From contig NZ_RCIV01000005.1 of NCBI RefSeq assembly GCF_003666605.1, forward strand, positions 1-64,000: DNA of 64,000 bases, read 5' to 3'. Positions 8,490 to 17,792 of the stretch are shown here, in pieces. The DNA comes from Propionibacterium australiense. Lineage in GTDB: Bacteria > Actinomycetota > Actinomycetes > Propionibacteriales > Propionibacteriaceae. Position 1 is the stretch's first letter. Each line of letters opens with the position of its first letter. The notes under the pieces are model-generated. The model searched no databases, was not told the DNA's origin, and was given only the letters and a program-made list of their open reading frames with translations. The translations under genes were made by a program, and so were the position numbers.

Positions 8490-9071
8490 GTGGCAAGGCC
8501 GGTGAAGTTCAGCGCCGGCGACATCCTCGATGCCGCCGCCCGAGTCGTTCTCGCACACTCAGGCAGCCCGACGGTTGCGGAGATCGCCCGCGAGGTCGGG
8601 GCGCCCGTCGGCTCGGTCTACTACCGCTTCGCCTCGCGGGACGAGCTGCTCGTCAGCCTGTGGCTGCTTTCCGTGCGCGACTTCCAGCGGGGCTTCATGG
8701 CGGCCTGCTGCCGGGAGCCCGCCGAGGACGCCGTCGTGGCGGCGGCGCGGCACATCCCGGTCTACTGCCGCGAGCATCCGGCCGAGGCGCGTGCCATGAC
8801 GCTCTACCGGCAGACAGAACTGGTCCGTACCGCTCCCGAGTCCCTGCGAGACGAGGTGGCGACCGTCAACGATCAGGTCAACGCCCTCTCGCTCGAACTG
8901 ACACGCAGGCGCTACGGAGTCGCCGATGAGCGGCGGACCACGCTGATCGCCACGGCCACCAGACAGTGCCCCTATGGGCTCGTGCGTCCTCACCTCGGCG
9001 GGCCGATCCCCGACTGGATCGATGACGCCACCGCCGCCTGCGCCCGAGCCATCACGGCACTGGGCGACTGA
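8490..9071 (+). CDS. TetR/AcrR-family transcriptional regulator
   Basis: The 193-residue product has an N-terminal TetR helix-turn-helix: ILDAAARVVLAHSGSPTVAEIAREVGAPVGSVYYRFASRDELL. The C-terminal ligand domain is generic. The start is GTG 8490 (VARPVKFSAGD); the frame upstream of it reads through the divergent gene and is not coding. It is divergent from the membrane protein/methyltransferase pair with a 30-bp gap, which suggests it regulates them and itself. AT-rich TTTTAGAATTC around 8446-8456 may be part of a promoter. Confidence 0.8.
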   Translation: MARPVKFSAGDILDAAARVVLAHSGSPTVAEIAREVGAPVGSVYYRFASRDELLVSLWLLSVRDFQRGFMAACCREPAEDAVVAAARHIPVYCREHPAEARAMTLYRQTELVRTAPESLRDEVATVNDQVNALSLELTRRRYGVADERRTTLIATATRQCPYGLVRPHLGGPIPDWIDDATAACARAITALGD

Positions 9072-9245
9072 CGCGAAGAGCATCGTGAAGGTGCATCAGG
9101 GCCCTCCGCGGTGGGTGAACGGCACGGCGGCGGCCGACGACGATTGGTGCACGCTCCAGTCACCTGGGCGGCGCGACGGCTGTTCTGAGGGCCATTTCGC
9201 CGCGGGACGCTGCTGAACAGACCGATTCGTGTCCGAGGGCTCCGT

Positions 9246-9251
9246 TAGGGT
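9246..9251 (+). promoter_or_regulatory. candidate -10 box (TAGGGT) for the SWIM cassette
   Basis: TAGGGT is followed by 7 nt and then ATG 9259, the spacing of a leaderless transcript. The same bases could instead act as an AGGGTGG ribosome-binding site. Confidence 0.4.
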
Positions 9252-9258
9252 GGCACCC

Positions 9259-10581
9259 ATGAGCACCCCCGCCATCGAACGATGGACGACCGAGCGCATC
9301 GACGCGCAGGCGCCCGACTCCCAGACGGCCAGGGCGGGTCTCAAACTGGCCGTGCCGGATCGGTGGGCCGGGCTCGGTGTCTCCGATGCCCTGCTGTGGG
9401 GCCTGTGCCAGGGATCGGGCAAGAAGCCCTACCAGGTGTGCGTCGACCTGTCGGGCCCCGCCTACAAGTGCTCCTGCCCGAGCCGAAAGTTCCCCTGCAA
9501 GCACGCCGTCGCCCTGCTCCACCTGTGGAGCCAGGGCGAGGTCGAACCGGCCGAGCCCGCCGATTTCGCCGAGGAGTGGCGGCGGCGCCGGGCCGACCGT
9601 GCCGCGAAGGCGGCCGCCAGGGCCCCCAGGAGCGAACGCTCCGCCGAGCAGAGGGCCGACGCCGAGGCGCGGGCCGCCCGCCGCGAGCAGCGCATCACCG
9701 ATGGGCTCGCCGATCTCGACCGCTGGCTCGGCGACCAGCTGCACGAGGGGCTGGCCAGGGCCGGCGGGCGTCGTGGTGATGAGCTGCGCGACATGACCGC
9801 CCGGATGGTCGACGCCCAGGCCCCGGGCATGGCGGCCCGGCTCACCGCGCTCGCCTGCATCGGCGACGCCACCCCCGGCTGGCCCGCCGCCGCCGTCGAG
9901 GGGTTCGGCATGATGCGGCTGCTGATCCGGGCCTGGCAGCGCCGCGACGAACTACCCGAGGACGTCGCGGCCACCGTCCGCTCCCACCTCGGCGTCTCGG
10001 TGCGCGTCGAGGACGTCTTCGCGGGCCCCGGCGTCGAGGACACCTGGGCCGTCCTGGGCACGCGCGAGAGCCGCGAGGGTCGGGTCGTCGCGCGCCGCGT
10101 GTGGCTGCTCGGCCGGCGGACCGGCCGCTGGGCGCTTCAGCTGTCCTTCGCGGCGAATCGCGTGGCGCTTCCGGCCGAGCTGTTCCCCGGCCAGCAGGTG
10201 GACGCCAGCGCTCACCCCTACCCGGGCCGCGGCCAGCTGCGCTGCGCCCTCGCGGCACAGCGCGAGCCCCAGCCGCTGTTCTGGCAGCCCCAGCCGGTCG
10301 GCACAGCCGCGGCGCGCACGGCGTGGCGGGACGCGGTGGCCCTCGACCCGTGGATCGAGAACCTTCCGGTGCTCGTCGCCGGGCGGCTGGCCGTCGACGA
10401 CTCGGGCGGCTACGCCCTGAGCGACGGCGACGGGGCGCTGCCGCTCGTCGGCGGCCTCGTGAGCCTGCGCGGGCTCGCCCTGGCGGCGGGCCGCGACGAA
10501 CTCGTCGCGTTCGGCGAGTTGTCCACCGAGGGGCTGCAGCCCCTGAGCGTCCTCGACGGAGAGCAGGTGAGGCCGCTGTGA
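9259..10581 (+). CDS. SWIM zinc-finger protein (first gene of MoxR-VWA cassette)
   Basis: The 440-residue protein carries a SWIM zinc finger near the N-terminus: Cys71, Cys73, Cys80 and His82 in YKCSCPSRKFPCKHAVAL. The following ~60 residues are Arg/Ala-rich and probably coiled; the C-terminal half is a mixed domain without a motif I recognise. SWIM fingers bind nucleic acid or protein. This protein opens a five-gene block in which every junction overlaps by 3-4 bp (here GTGA with the DUF5691 gene), so the products are probably made together. ATG 9259 is preferred over GTG 9229 because of the promoter/ribosome-site sequence just upstream. Confidence 0.85.
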   Translation: MSTPAIERWTTERIDAQAPDSQTARAGLKLAVPDRWAGLGVSDALLWGLCQGSGKKPYQVCVDLSGPAYKCSCPSRKFPCKHAVALLHLWSQGEVEPAEPADFAEEWRRRRADRAAKAAARAPRSERSAEQRADAEARAARREQRITDGLADLDRWLGDQLHEGLARAGGRRGDELRDMTARMVDAQAPGMAARLTALACIGDATPGWPAAAVEGFGMMRLLIRAWQRRDELPEDVAATVRSHLGVSVRVEDVFAGPGVEDTWAVLGTRESREGRVVARRVWLLGRRTGRWALQLSFAANRVALPAELFPGQQVDASAHPYPGRGQLRCALAAQREPQPLFWQPQPVGTAAARTAWRDAVALDPWIENLPVLVAGRLAVDDSGGYALSDGDGALPLVGGLVSLRGLALAAGRDELVAFGELSTEGLQPLSVLDGEQVRPL

Positions 10582-12041
10582 GCGGATTCAGCGAACTGGT
10601 GCGGTGCGCGACGGTGGGGCTGAGCACCCGTCCCTTCACCGCCGACGGCCTCGAACCCGAGGTGCGGTCGGCCCTGGCCGAGGGTTCAGCCACGGCCGCA
10701 GACCTGGCACTCGACGCCGCGGCCGCCTACGCGGTCGCGCACCGCGCCCGGATCGGCTCCCCGCAGACCCGGACGCTCCATCTCCCGCCCCGCACCCGCG
10801 AACCCGTGCCGCCGCGCTTGGAGGCGATGCTCCGCCGCATGTTCGAAGACCTGGCCCAGCGCCCGCTGTTCTACGAGGCCATGAGCCTCGTCGGCGCCCG
10901 GGGCTGGACCCTGCCGCCCGATCTGTTGCTGCGCGTACTCGACTTCATACCCGGGACCCGCCACGCCCACGAGGTCATGGACGACAGAGCCCGAGCCCTG
11001 CTCGACACCGACACCCCCGGCCGGGGCGAGGACCCGCGGCGAGGCCGTGCGCTGTGGGACGAGGGCACCTCCCACCAGCGGGCCAACTACCTCGAACAGG
11101 TGCGGCGCGACGATCCCGCGGCCGCCTGGACCCTGCTCGACGACGGCACCTGGCTGAGCGAGGAACCGAAGATGCGCTCCTGGATCGTGAGCAGGGTGGA
11201 GATCGGGCTCGGCCCCGACGACGAACCCCACCTCGAAGCCCTCCTCGACGACAAGCACGCGGCCGTCCGGGCGGCCGCGGCCCGTCTCCTGGGCTCGATC
11301 GAGGGCTCGAGGACGGTCCGGCAGGCCGAGGAACTCGTCAGGACCCACCTGGCGGTCAGGGCGGGCCCGCCCGGGCCCCCGGTGATCGACTGCACGCCGA
11401 TCGAGCCGACCGACGAGCTCATCCGCGACGGCTACGACTGGGAGCACGTCGGCACGCCGATGCCGGTCACGCGGCTGCAGCTGGCGGTGAGCCGGGTGCC
11501 GTCCCGCCGCCTGCCGGGGCTCATCGGCCTGTCCACCACCGACCTCGCGTCCGCCCGGGTGCTCCTCGAGGGTGCCGACATCAGCGAGGCGTTCCGGGAC
11601 ACGCTCAAGGGCTCGGCCCGAAAACACCATGACACGGAACTGGCCGAGGCCCTTCTCAGGGCCCGGCCAGAGCCCAGCAGACTCCTCGACGTCCTCGACG
11701 CGAGCCGGCGTGAACAGCTCATCCTGGAACTGTTCGACACGCCCACCCTGGTCGAGTTCGGCGAGCGCTTCTGGCCACGGCCACTGTCCCGGGCGATGCT
11801 GCACCGGCTCGCCGAGGCCATCGCCTGGTGCATTGCCCGCCGGGGACTGTCGATCGAGCTGTCCGAGCTGTGCACGGTCATGGCACGGGGCGCCCCGGCG
11901 GAGCTGATGCCCGAGGCGCTGTCCCTGCTCGAGGCCGTCCCAGTCACGACCAAGCAGGACGCCCGAAGCGTCGAGCAGGCGCTGAGCCATCTGCGCGGAC
12001 GCCAGGAACTCACCCGGATCATCGACGAGGAGACCCCATGA
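10578..12041 (+). CDS. DUF5691 family protein
   Basis: GTG 10578 overlaps the TGA of the SWIM gene and gives 487 residues (VSGFSELVRCATVGLSTRPF). The sequence and position match the DUF5691 proteins that regularly follow SWIM proteins in MoxR/VWA cassettes. The middle has helical, HEAT-like repeats, for example LEALLDDKHAAVRAAAARLL near residue 215-235. No catalytic motif is visible, so a scaffold or substrate-adaptor role is an inference. It overlaps the AAA+ gene by ATGA. Confidence 0.75.
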   Translation: MSGFSELVRCATVGLSTRPFTADGLEPEVRSALAEGSATAADLALDAAAAYAVAHRARIGSPQTRTLHLPPRTREPVPPRLEAMLRRMFEDLAQRPLFYEAMSLVGARGWTLPPDLLLRVLDFIPGTRHAHEVMDDRARALLDTDTPGRGEDPRRGRALWDEGTSHQRANYLEQVRRDDPAAAWTLLDDGTWLSEEPKMRSWIVSRVEIGLGPDDEPHLEALLDDKHAAVRAAAARLLGSIEGSRTVRQAEELVRTHLAVRAGPPGPPVIDCTPIEPTDELIRDGYDWEHVGTPMPVTRLQLAVSRVPSRRLPGLIGLSTTDLASARVLLEGADISEAFRDTLKGSARKHHDTELAEALLRARPEPSRLLDVLDASRREQLILELFDTPTLVEFGERFWPRPLSRAMLHRLAEAIAWCIARRGLSIELSELCTVMARGAPAELMPEALSLLEAVPVTTKQDARSVEQALSHLRGRQELTRIIDEETP

Positions 12042-13129
12042 ACGCCCAGACCACCCTGCTGCGCCCCCACGCCGAGCAGCGCTACGCCGGCGAGCTGGCC
12101 GCCCTGGCCGCCGTGGACGACCGGCCGAGACCCGCCAACTGGCGGCTCTCGCCCTGGGCCGTCGTCACCTACCTCATGGGCGGCACGCTGGGCAACGGCA
12201 CCGTCATCACACCCAAGTACGTCGGCAACCGGCGGCTCGCCGAGATCGCCGTCGCCACCCTGGCCACCGACCGCGCCCTGCTGCTCCTCGGCGTGCCCGG
12301 CACCGCCAAGTCGTGGATGAGTGAACACCTCGCCGCCGCCATCAGCGGCACGTCCACGCTGCTCGTCCAGGGCACCGCCGGCACCGCCGAGGAGGCCGTC
12401 CGCTACGGCTGGAACTACGCCCGGCTCATCGCCGAGGGCCCCTCGCAGGCCGCACTCGTGCCCTCGCCCGTCATGGAGGCCATGGGCTCGGGCCGCATCG
12501 CCCGAGTCGAGGAACTCACCCGCATGCCCTCCGACGTCCAGGACGCCCTCATCACCGTGCTCAGCGAGAAGACCCTGCCCGTGCCCGAGCTCGGCAGCGA
12601 GGTGCAGGCCCGCGGCGGCTTCAACCTCATCGCCACAGCCAACGACCGCGACCGGGGCGTCAACGACCTGTCCTCGGCCCTGCGCCGCCGCTTCAACACG
12701 GTGGTGCTCCCGCTGCCGGCCTCCGCCGAGGAGGAGGTGACGATCGTCACCCGCCGCGTCCGGGACCTCGGCTCGGCCCTCCAGCTGCCGCCCGCCGACC
12801 AGGCGGTCGACGAGATCCGCCGCGTCGTCACCGTGTTCCGCGAACTGCGCCAGGGCGCCACCGAGGACGGGGCGACGAGCCTCAAGAGCCCCTCGGGCAC
12901 GCTGTCCACCGCCGAGGCCATCTCGGTGGTGACGAACGGGCTGGCCATGAGCGCCCACTTCGGCGACGGCGTGCTGCGCCCCAGGGACGTGGCCGCCGGC
13001 ATCCTCGGCGCCGTCGTCTCCGACCCGGTGTCGGACCGGGCCGTCTGGACCGAGTACCTCGAGACCGTGGTGCGCGAGCGCCCCGACTGGGCCGACTTCT
13101 ACCGCGCCTGCCGCGAGGTGGACGAGTGA
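12038..13129 (+). CDS. MoxR-type AAA+ ATPase
   Basis: The 363-residue protein has Walker A GVPGTAKS at residues 85-92, a MoxR-like Walker B region RIARVEELTRMPSDVQDAL, and sensor 1 in LIATANDRDRGV followed by LSSALRRRFN (arginine finger region). MoxR ATPases act with VWA-domain partners to remodel or insert cofactors into target complexes. The VWA partner is two genes downstream in the same block. Start ATG 12038 overlaps the DUF5691 stop (ATGA), and its stop overlaps the GTG of the DUF5682 gene. Confidence 0.9.
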   Translation: MNAQTTLLRPHAEQRYAGELAALAAVDDRPRPANWRLSPWAVVTYLMGGTLGNGTVITPKYVGNRRLAEIAVATLATDRALLLLGVPGTAKSWMSEHLAAAISGTSTLLVQGTAGTAEEAVRYGWNYARLIAEGPSQAALVPSPVMEAMGSGRIARVEELTRMPSDVQDALITVLSEKTLPVPELGSEVQARGGFNLIATANDRDRGVNDLSSALRRRFNTVVLPLPASAEEEVTIVTRRVRDLGSALQLPPADQAVDEIRRVVTVFRELRQGATEDGATSLKSPSGTLSTAEAISVVTNGLAMSAHFGDGVLRPRDVAAGILGAVVSDPVSDRAVWTEYLETVVRERPDWADFYRACREVDE

Positions 13130-15444
13130 GCAGCGCCGGGGCCGCGGCGCCCCCGCCGGTACGGGTCTTCGGGGTGCGCCACCACGGCCCCGGGTCCGCC
13201 CGCGCCCTCGCGGCCGCGCTCGACGCCTACGCCCCGGACTGCGTGCTCATCGAGGGGCCCGCCGACGCGGACAAGCTCATCGAGTGGGTCGCCGACCCCG
13301 CCATGAGGCCGCCCGTGGCGCTGCTGGCCTGGCAGACCGACCGCCCCGCCAACGCCGCGTTCTGGCCGATGGCCGTGTTCTCGCCGGAGTGGCAGGCGCT
13401 GGGCTGGGCCGCCCGCAACGGCGCCGAGACCCACTTCATGGACCTGCCCGCCGCCATGACACTCGCCGCCACCGGCCGGCAGGACCCGGACGAACCCGGC
13501 GCCGACGACACGCAGGGCCAGGACCCGTCGGGCGGGGAGCCCCCCGAGGCCGACGCCGACCGGCACACCGGCGACCCCGAAGGACTGGCCGGGGAGGCGC
13601 CCGTGGAGGACCCACGGGCCGGCCGGCGCACCGACCCCATCGCGGAACTGGCGCGGATCGCCGGCTACGACGACCCGGAGGCCTGGTGGGAGGACGCGGT
13701 GGAACTGCGCAGCACGGGGGATCCCTTCGACGAGCTCACCGAGGCCATCGGTCTGCTGCGCGAGGCCACGCCCGAGACCGATCCGCGCACCCTGCGCCGC
13801 GAGGCCCACATGCGCAAGGTGCTCAGGGCCGCCAGGCGGCGCGGCCACGAACGGGTCGCCGTGGTCTGCGGGGCCTGGCACGCACCGGCCCTGGCCGGCC
13901 CGGCGCCCACGCTCAAGGCCGACAACGCCCTGCTCAAGGGCCTCCCCAAGGTGAAGACCGCCCTCACCTGGGTGCCCTGGACCCACGGCCGGCTCGCCGC
14001 CGTCAGCGGCTACGGGGCCGGCATCGACTCCCCCGGCTGGTACCACCACCTGTTCACCGCGCCCGACGAACCCGTCGCGCGCTGGTTCACCCTCGTCGCC
14101 CGGTCGATGCGCGAACACGACCTGCCCGTCTCCTCCGCCCACGTCATCGAGGCCGCCCGCCTCGCCGACGCCCTCGCCGCGCTGCGCGGGCGCCCCCAGC
14201 CCGGGCTCGACGAGGTGAACGAGGCCACCTGGTCGGTGCTGTGCGCAGGCAGCAGCGTCCAGGCCGATCTCGTGACCCGCGAGGTGGTCGTCGGCCAGGC
14301 GCTCGGCGAGGTGCCACCGGGCGTGCCCATGGTGCCCCTCGACGCCGACCTGCGGGCCACCGCCCGCAGCCTGCGCCTGACCATGAGCGCCACGGAGCGG
14401 ACCATCACCCTCGACCTGCGCAAGCCGAACGACCTGGCGAAGTCCCGGCTGCTGCGCCGACTCGCCATCCTCGGCATCGACTGGGGCAAGCAGGGCACCG
14501 CACGCGGCACCGGCACCTTCAAGGAGGCCTGGCAGCTGCAGTGGGACCCCGAGTTCTCCGTGGCCGTCATCGAGGCAGCCGCCTTCGGCAACACGGTGGC
14601 CGCCGCGGCGGGCAATGCGCTGCTGGCCCGGACCTCGACACTGCCCGAGGTGACCGCCGCCGTCGAACAGGGCCTGCTCGCCGACCTCGGCGAGGTGCTG
14701 CCCCAACTACTGGGAACCCTCGACAAGCGGGCCGCCGGAGAACCGGACGTCCTGCACCTGCTGCAGTCGATCCCCGCCCTGGCCAGGAGCATGCGCTACG
14801 GCGACGTGCGCGGCACCGACACGCAGGCGCTGGGCACCGTCGCGCAGAGCGTCCTGGCGCGCGCCTGCGCCGGCCTGCCCGCCGCCGCCTCCGGCACGAG
14901 CGAGGACGCCGCCGCCGCGCTGCGCCGGGCCATCGACGACGTCCAAGGCGTCGTCGCCCTGCTCGACGAGCGGTCCGGCGCGCTGTGGCAGGACACGCTG
15001 CGGTCCCTGCTGGCGTCCCGGACCCTGCCCGGCCTGTTGTCTGGACGCATCGTGCGTCTCCTGCTCGACGCCGGTGAACTCGACGCCGACGAGGCGGCCC
15101 GTCGCCTGGGCAGGGCACTGTCGCCCGGGGCCGAACCGGAGCGCCAGGCCCACTGGATCGAGGGCTTCCTCGCCGGCAGCGCCCTGCTCCTGCTCGAGGA
15201 CCGCCAGCTCCTCGCCGTCATCGACGCATGGGCCGCCGGCATCCCCGACGAGGCCTTCCGCCGCGTCCTGCCGGCACTGCGGCGGGCCTTCGGCACATGG
15301 TCCACCGCTGAACGCCGGATGCTGGCCGGTCGGGTGGCGCACCTGGGCGATCCGCAGACGCACGCCGCCGAGGCGGCAGAGGACCTGCTGCACGCGGGCC
15401 CGGTCCTGGAAACGGTCGGCGCGATCCTGGGAGGCGGACGATGA
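13126..15444 (+). CDS. DUF5682 family protein with TraB/ChaN-like motifs
   Basis: A 772-residue protein starting GTG 13126. The N-terminus VFGVRHHGPGSARAL (RHHGPGS at 18-24) followed by PDCVLIEGPADAD, and later VAVVCGAWHAPALAG, is the motif set of DUF5682; it resembles the GxxH...ELG and GAGH motifs of the TraB/EreA/ChaN fold, some members of which are metal-dependent hydrolases. A low-complexity acidic Pro/Gly/Asp insert lies around residues 120-165. The C-terminal half is helical and unassigned. It sits between the MoxR and VWA genes with 4-bp overlaps on both sides, so it is likely the effector or client of that pair. Confidence 0.8.
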   Translation: MSSAGAAAPPPVRVFGVRHHGPGSARALAAALDAYAPDCVLIEGPADADKLIEWVADPAMRPPVALLAWQTDRPANAAFWPMAVFSPEWQALGWAARNGAETHFMDLPAAMTLAATGRQDPDEPGADDTQGQDPSGGEPPEADADRHTGDPEGLAGEAPVEDPRAGRRTDPIAELARIAGYDDPEAWWEDAVELRSTGDPFDELTEAIGLLREATPETDPRTLRREAHMRKVLRAARRRGHERVAVVCGAWHAPALAGPAPTLKADNALLKGLPKVKTALTWVPWTHGRLAAVSGYGAGIDSPGWYHHLFTAPDEPVARWFTLVARSMREHDLPVSSAHVIEAARLADALAALRGRPQPGLDEVNEATWSVLCAGSSVQADLVTREVVVGQALGEVPPGVPMVPLDADLRATARSLRLTMSATERTITLDLRKPNDLAKSRLLRRLAILGIDWGKQGTARGTGTFKEAWQLQWDPEFSVAVIEAAAFGNTVAAAAGNALLARTSTLPEVTAAVEQGLLADLGEVLPQLLGTLDKRAAGEPDVLHLLQSIPALARSMRYGDVRGTDTQALGTVAQSVLARACAGLPAAASGTSEDAAAALRRAIDDVQGVVALLDERSGALWQDTLRSLLASRTLPGLLSGRIVRLLLDAGELDADEAARRLGRALSPGAEPERQAHWIEGFLAGSALLLLEDRQLLAVIDAWAAGIPDEAFRRVLPALRRAFGTWSTAERRMLAGRVAHLGDPQTHAAEAAEDLLHAGPVLETVGAILGGGR

Positions 15445-16661
15445 GCACGGCACCTGCGGCGGGAGACCAGCAGATCGGTCCCGGAACGATCAGCGCCGAG
15501 CAGCGTTGGCGGCTCATGCTCGGCACGGACAGCACCGGCGGGGCCAGGAGGCACGAGGTGCTGACCGTAGAGCAGCGCGCCATGGACCGCGCGCTGGCAC
15601 GGCTCTACGACGTCGGGGACGAGGATGGGCAGGCCGGCCGGAGAAGAGCCGGGCGCGGCGGGCTGGAGTCCGCCATGCCGTCCGTGGCGGCCTGGCTGGG
15701 TGACATCCGGCGCTACTTCCCCAACCGGGTGGTGCAGGTCATGCAGAACGACGCCATCGAGCGATTCGGCCTGGCGGCGATGCTGGCCCAGCCCGAGATC
15801 CTCGAGAACCTCGAACCCGACGTCCACCTGGTGGCCACCCTCGCCCGGTTGTCGTCGGTGATCCCCGAGGAGTCGAAGCAGACGGCCCGCCAGGTGGTGA
15901 GCACGGTGGCCGAGCAGGTGGCAGAACGCATCGCCAACCGGATGCGCCAGTCGGTGCGCGGCGCACTCGACCGGGCCAGCCGCACCGCGCGGCCGCGCCC
16001 GAGCGACATCGACTGGGGCCGTACCATTGCCGCGAACCTCAAGAACTACCTGCCAGAGCAGCGCACCATCGTGCCGGAACGGCTCGTCGGCTACGGGCGC
16101 AGGCACCGCGGCGTCCAGCGCGAGTTCGTCATCTGCCTCGACCAGTCCGGGTCGATGGCCACCTCGGTGGTCTACGCCTCGATCATGGCGGGCGTCATGG
16201 CCTCGATCAGCGCGCTGCGCACGCACCTGGTGGCCTACAGCACTGACATCGCCGACCTCACCTCACAGCTCAGCGACCCCGTCGACGTGATCTTCGGCGC
16301 CCAGCTCGGCGGCGGTACCGACACCGCCCCGGCCCTCGAGTACTGCCGGCGCTCCATTACCAGGGGTTCCGACGCCGTCGTCATCCTCATCAGCGATCTG
16401 TACGATGCCCGGCCCGAACGCATGATCGACCAGGCGCAGCGGATCCGGGCCGACGGCGCCACGATGATCGCGCTGCTGGCGCTGAGCGACGACGGCGTCC
16501 CCTCCTACAACCGGTCGGTGGCCGCCGAGCTGGCGGGGCTCGGCGTACCCGCCTTCGGCTGCACGCCCGACGCCTTCCCAGAGCTCATCGCGGCAGCCAT
16601 CGAGGGCGAGGACCTCGGCCACTGGGCCGAGCAGCGATCCGCCGACGAGGCCGGGGCATGA
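15441..16661 (+). CDS. VWA-domain protein (MoxR partner)
   Basis: The 406-residue product has a helical N-terminal half and a C-terminal von Willebrand A domain with an intact MIDAS: DQSGS (Asp234, Ser236, Ser238), Thr in GGGTDTAPAL and Asp in VILISDLYD. It therefore can bind a divalent metal and a protein ligand, as VWA partners of MoxR ATPases do. ATG 15441 overlaps the DUF5682 stop. It is the last gene of the cassette; a new promoter-like TAGTCT follows 70 bp downstream. Confidence 0.9.
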   Translation: MSTAPAAGDQQIGPGTISAEQRWRLMLGTDSTGGARRHEVLTVEQRAMDRALARLYDVGDEDGQAGRRRAGRGGLESAMPSVAAWLGDIRRYFPNRVVQVMQNDAIERFGLAAMLAQPEILENLEPDVHLVATLARLSSVIPEESKQTARQVVSTVAEQVAERIANRMRQSVRGALDRASRTARPRPSDIDWGRTIAANLKNYLPEQRTIVPERLVGYGRRHRGVQREFVICLDQSGSMATSVVYASIMAGVMASISALRTHLVAYSTDIADLTSQLSDPVDVIFGAQLGGGTDTAPALEYCRRSITRGSDAVVILISDLYDARPERMIDQAQRIRADGATMIALLALSDDGVPSYNRSVAAELAGLGVPAFGCTPDAFPELIAAAIEGEDLGHWAEQRSADEAGA

Positions 16662-16730
16662 GCAGCCCGGGCGTGCGCGTCATGTGGCCCCGATGCGCGT
16701 GCCGCGTCGCCGGGCCGGGACTCATGGTCG

Positions 16731-16736
16731 TAGTCT
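16731..16736 (+). promoter_or_regulatory. candidate -10 box (TAGTCT) before a hypothetical gene
   Basis: Lies 30 bp ahead of ATG 16767; supports a separate transcript for the small gene after the VWA cassette. Confidence 0.35.
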
Positions 16737-16766
16737 TGTCCGGCGGGTTCATGACGGGAGTTGCGC

Positions 16767-17231
16767 ATGTGTGCTGAGAGCGTCGGCGGGGAGCAGCCGA
16801 CACCAGATGACGCGGGTTGTGCCAGTGAGGGCGGGCCGCAGGACCACGAGGCGCGGGCGATCAGGTCTCAGCCTGCGAGAGCGGCTGCATCCAGCCCGGG
16901 GGATGCGCCCCTGAGCGAGAAACGCGGGCTCCATGCCTGGGGCTTGGGGGCGACACGCTCTGCGGCGCGCAGTCTCGACGAGCCCGCAGCCCGGCAGATC
17001 TACTCCCCGCGCAGGGTCATGCCCGCTCCCCGTCGGGTCCGGACCGGAACGGTTCCGGAGTGGTTGTGGGCCAGTCACCCCCGGCGCGCACTGTGCGAGG
17101 TGCGTGCCTACTACCGCCCCCGCCGGTTGAGCCCCGACGCGCCCGCCGATCTGTCCCTACTGGGGCCCTCCTCCCTGCGGCTGTGGTTCATTCCCATCCC
17201 CGGGCTGCCCCGCCGCTGGTCCAGGGGATGA
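16767..17231 (+). CDS. hypothetical protein, 154 residues
   Basis: ATG 16767 has GGGAG 6 nt upstream and a TAGTCT box further up. The N-terminal ~85 residues are low-complexity and polar. The C-terminal ~65 residues look folded and include VPEWLWASHPRRALCEVRAY, then LSLLGPSSLRLWFIPIPGLP. I do not recognise the family. It follows the VWA gene by 105 bp on the same strand but has its own signals, so membership of the cassette is uncertain. Confidence 0.5.
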   Translation: MCAESVGGEQPTPDDAGCASEGGPQDHEARAIRSQPARAAASSPGDAPLSEKRGLHAWGLGATRSAARSLDEPAARQIYSPRRVMPAPRRVRTGTVPEWLWASHPRRALCEVRAYYRPRRLSPDAPADLSLLGPSSLRLWFIPIPGLPRRWSRG

Positions 17232-17314
17232 AGGTTGGTGATGGTCAGCCGGGTGTCGTGGTGGTGACGAGTGCTGCCCTGCCGCGTGCTGCGGCACGGG
17301 CGTCCTGACGTTCC

Positions 17315-17701
17315 TCATTCGAGGGTCGAGGTGTCCGTGGCACAGACCCGCAGACGGTGCCCATCCGGGTCTGCCGCGACGAAGGTGTAACCGAAAACGA
17401 GATCGGTTGGTTCCAGCAGCATGGGCACACCGCGGGCGGCCCACTCGGCGTGAAGGCAGTCGACATCGGCTCGGTCCACGTCGCTGAGGGACAGTTCGCT
17501 GCCTCCGACATGGGCTTCGGCTGCCGGATCTATCTGGTCGGCGGCCTGCAGGCAGAGGGTCATGGACCCGGCCAGGGCGAAGACGGCGAACCCCTCGAAG
17601 GTCTCCTGCGGCCCCGCTCCCAGGAGTTCGCTGTAGAAAGCAGCGCTGCGTTCGATGTCCGCAACGTAGAGAACAATGCTGTTCGGGACAAAGACGGTCA
17701 C
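17315..17701 (-). CDS. VOC (glyoxalase/bleomycin-resistance) family protein
   Basis: A 128-residue single-domain VOC protein: SIVLYVADIERSAAFYSELLG at the N-terminus and FGYTFVAADPDGHRLRV at the C-terminus, the paired beta-alpha-beta-beta-beta modules of the family. Substrate unknown; many such proteins bind small electrophiles or antibiotics. GTG 17701 is the start because AAAGGA lies 7 nt upstream; the long frame beyond it is a shadow of the divergent regulator. The 91-bp gap to the WYL regulator suggests the two are functionally linked. Confidence 0.75.
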   Translation of the reverse strand: MTVFVPNSIVLYVADIERSAAFYSELLGAGPQETFEGFAVFALAGSMTLCLQAADQIDPAAEAHVGGSELSLSDVDRADVDCLHAEWAARGVPMLLEPTDLVFGYTFVAADPDGHRLRVCATDTSTLE

Positions 17702-17792
17702 GACAGGTCCTTTCTCGACTCGGTCTGCTGATGGAGCTGAGGCTAGGGGTGATTGATGACATCTGCTGTCAGCTATCTGCGAGGATGTTGCT

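Noticed and set aside
13099-14706. 535-codon minus-strand ORF
   Set aside because: Shadow of the DUF5682 gene; Gly/Ala/His-rich with no domain features.
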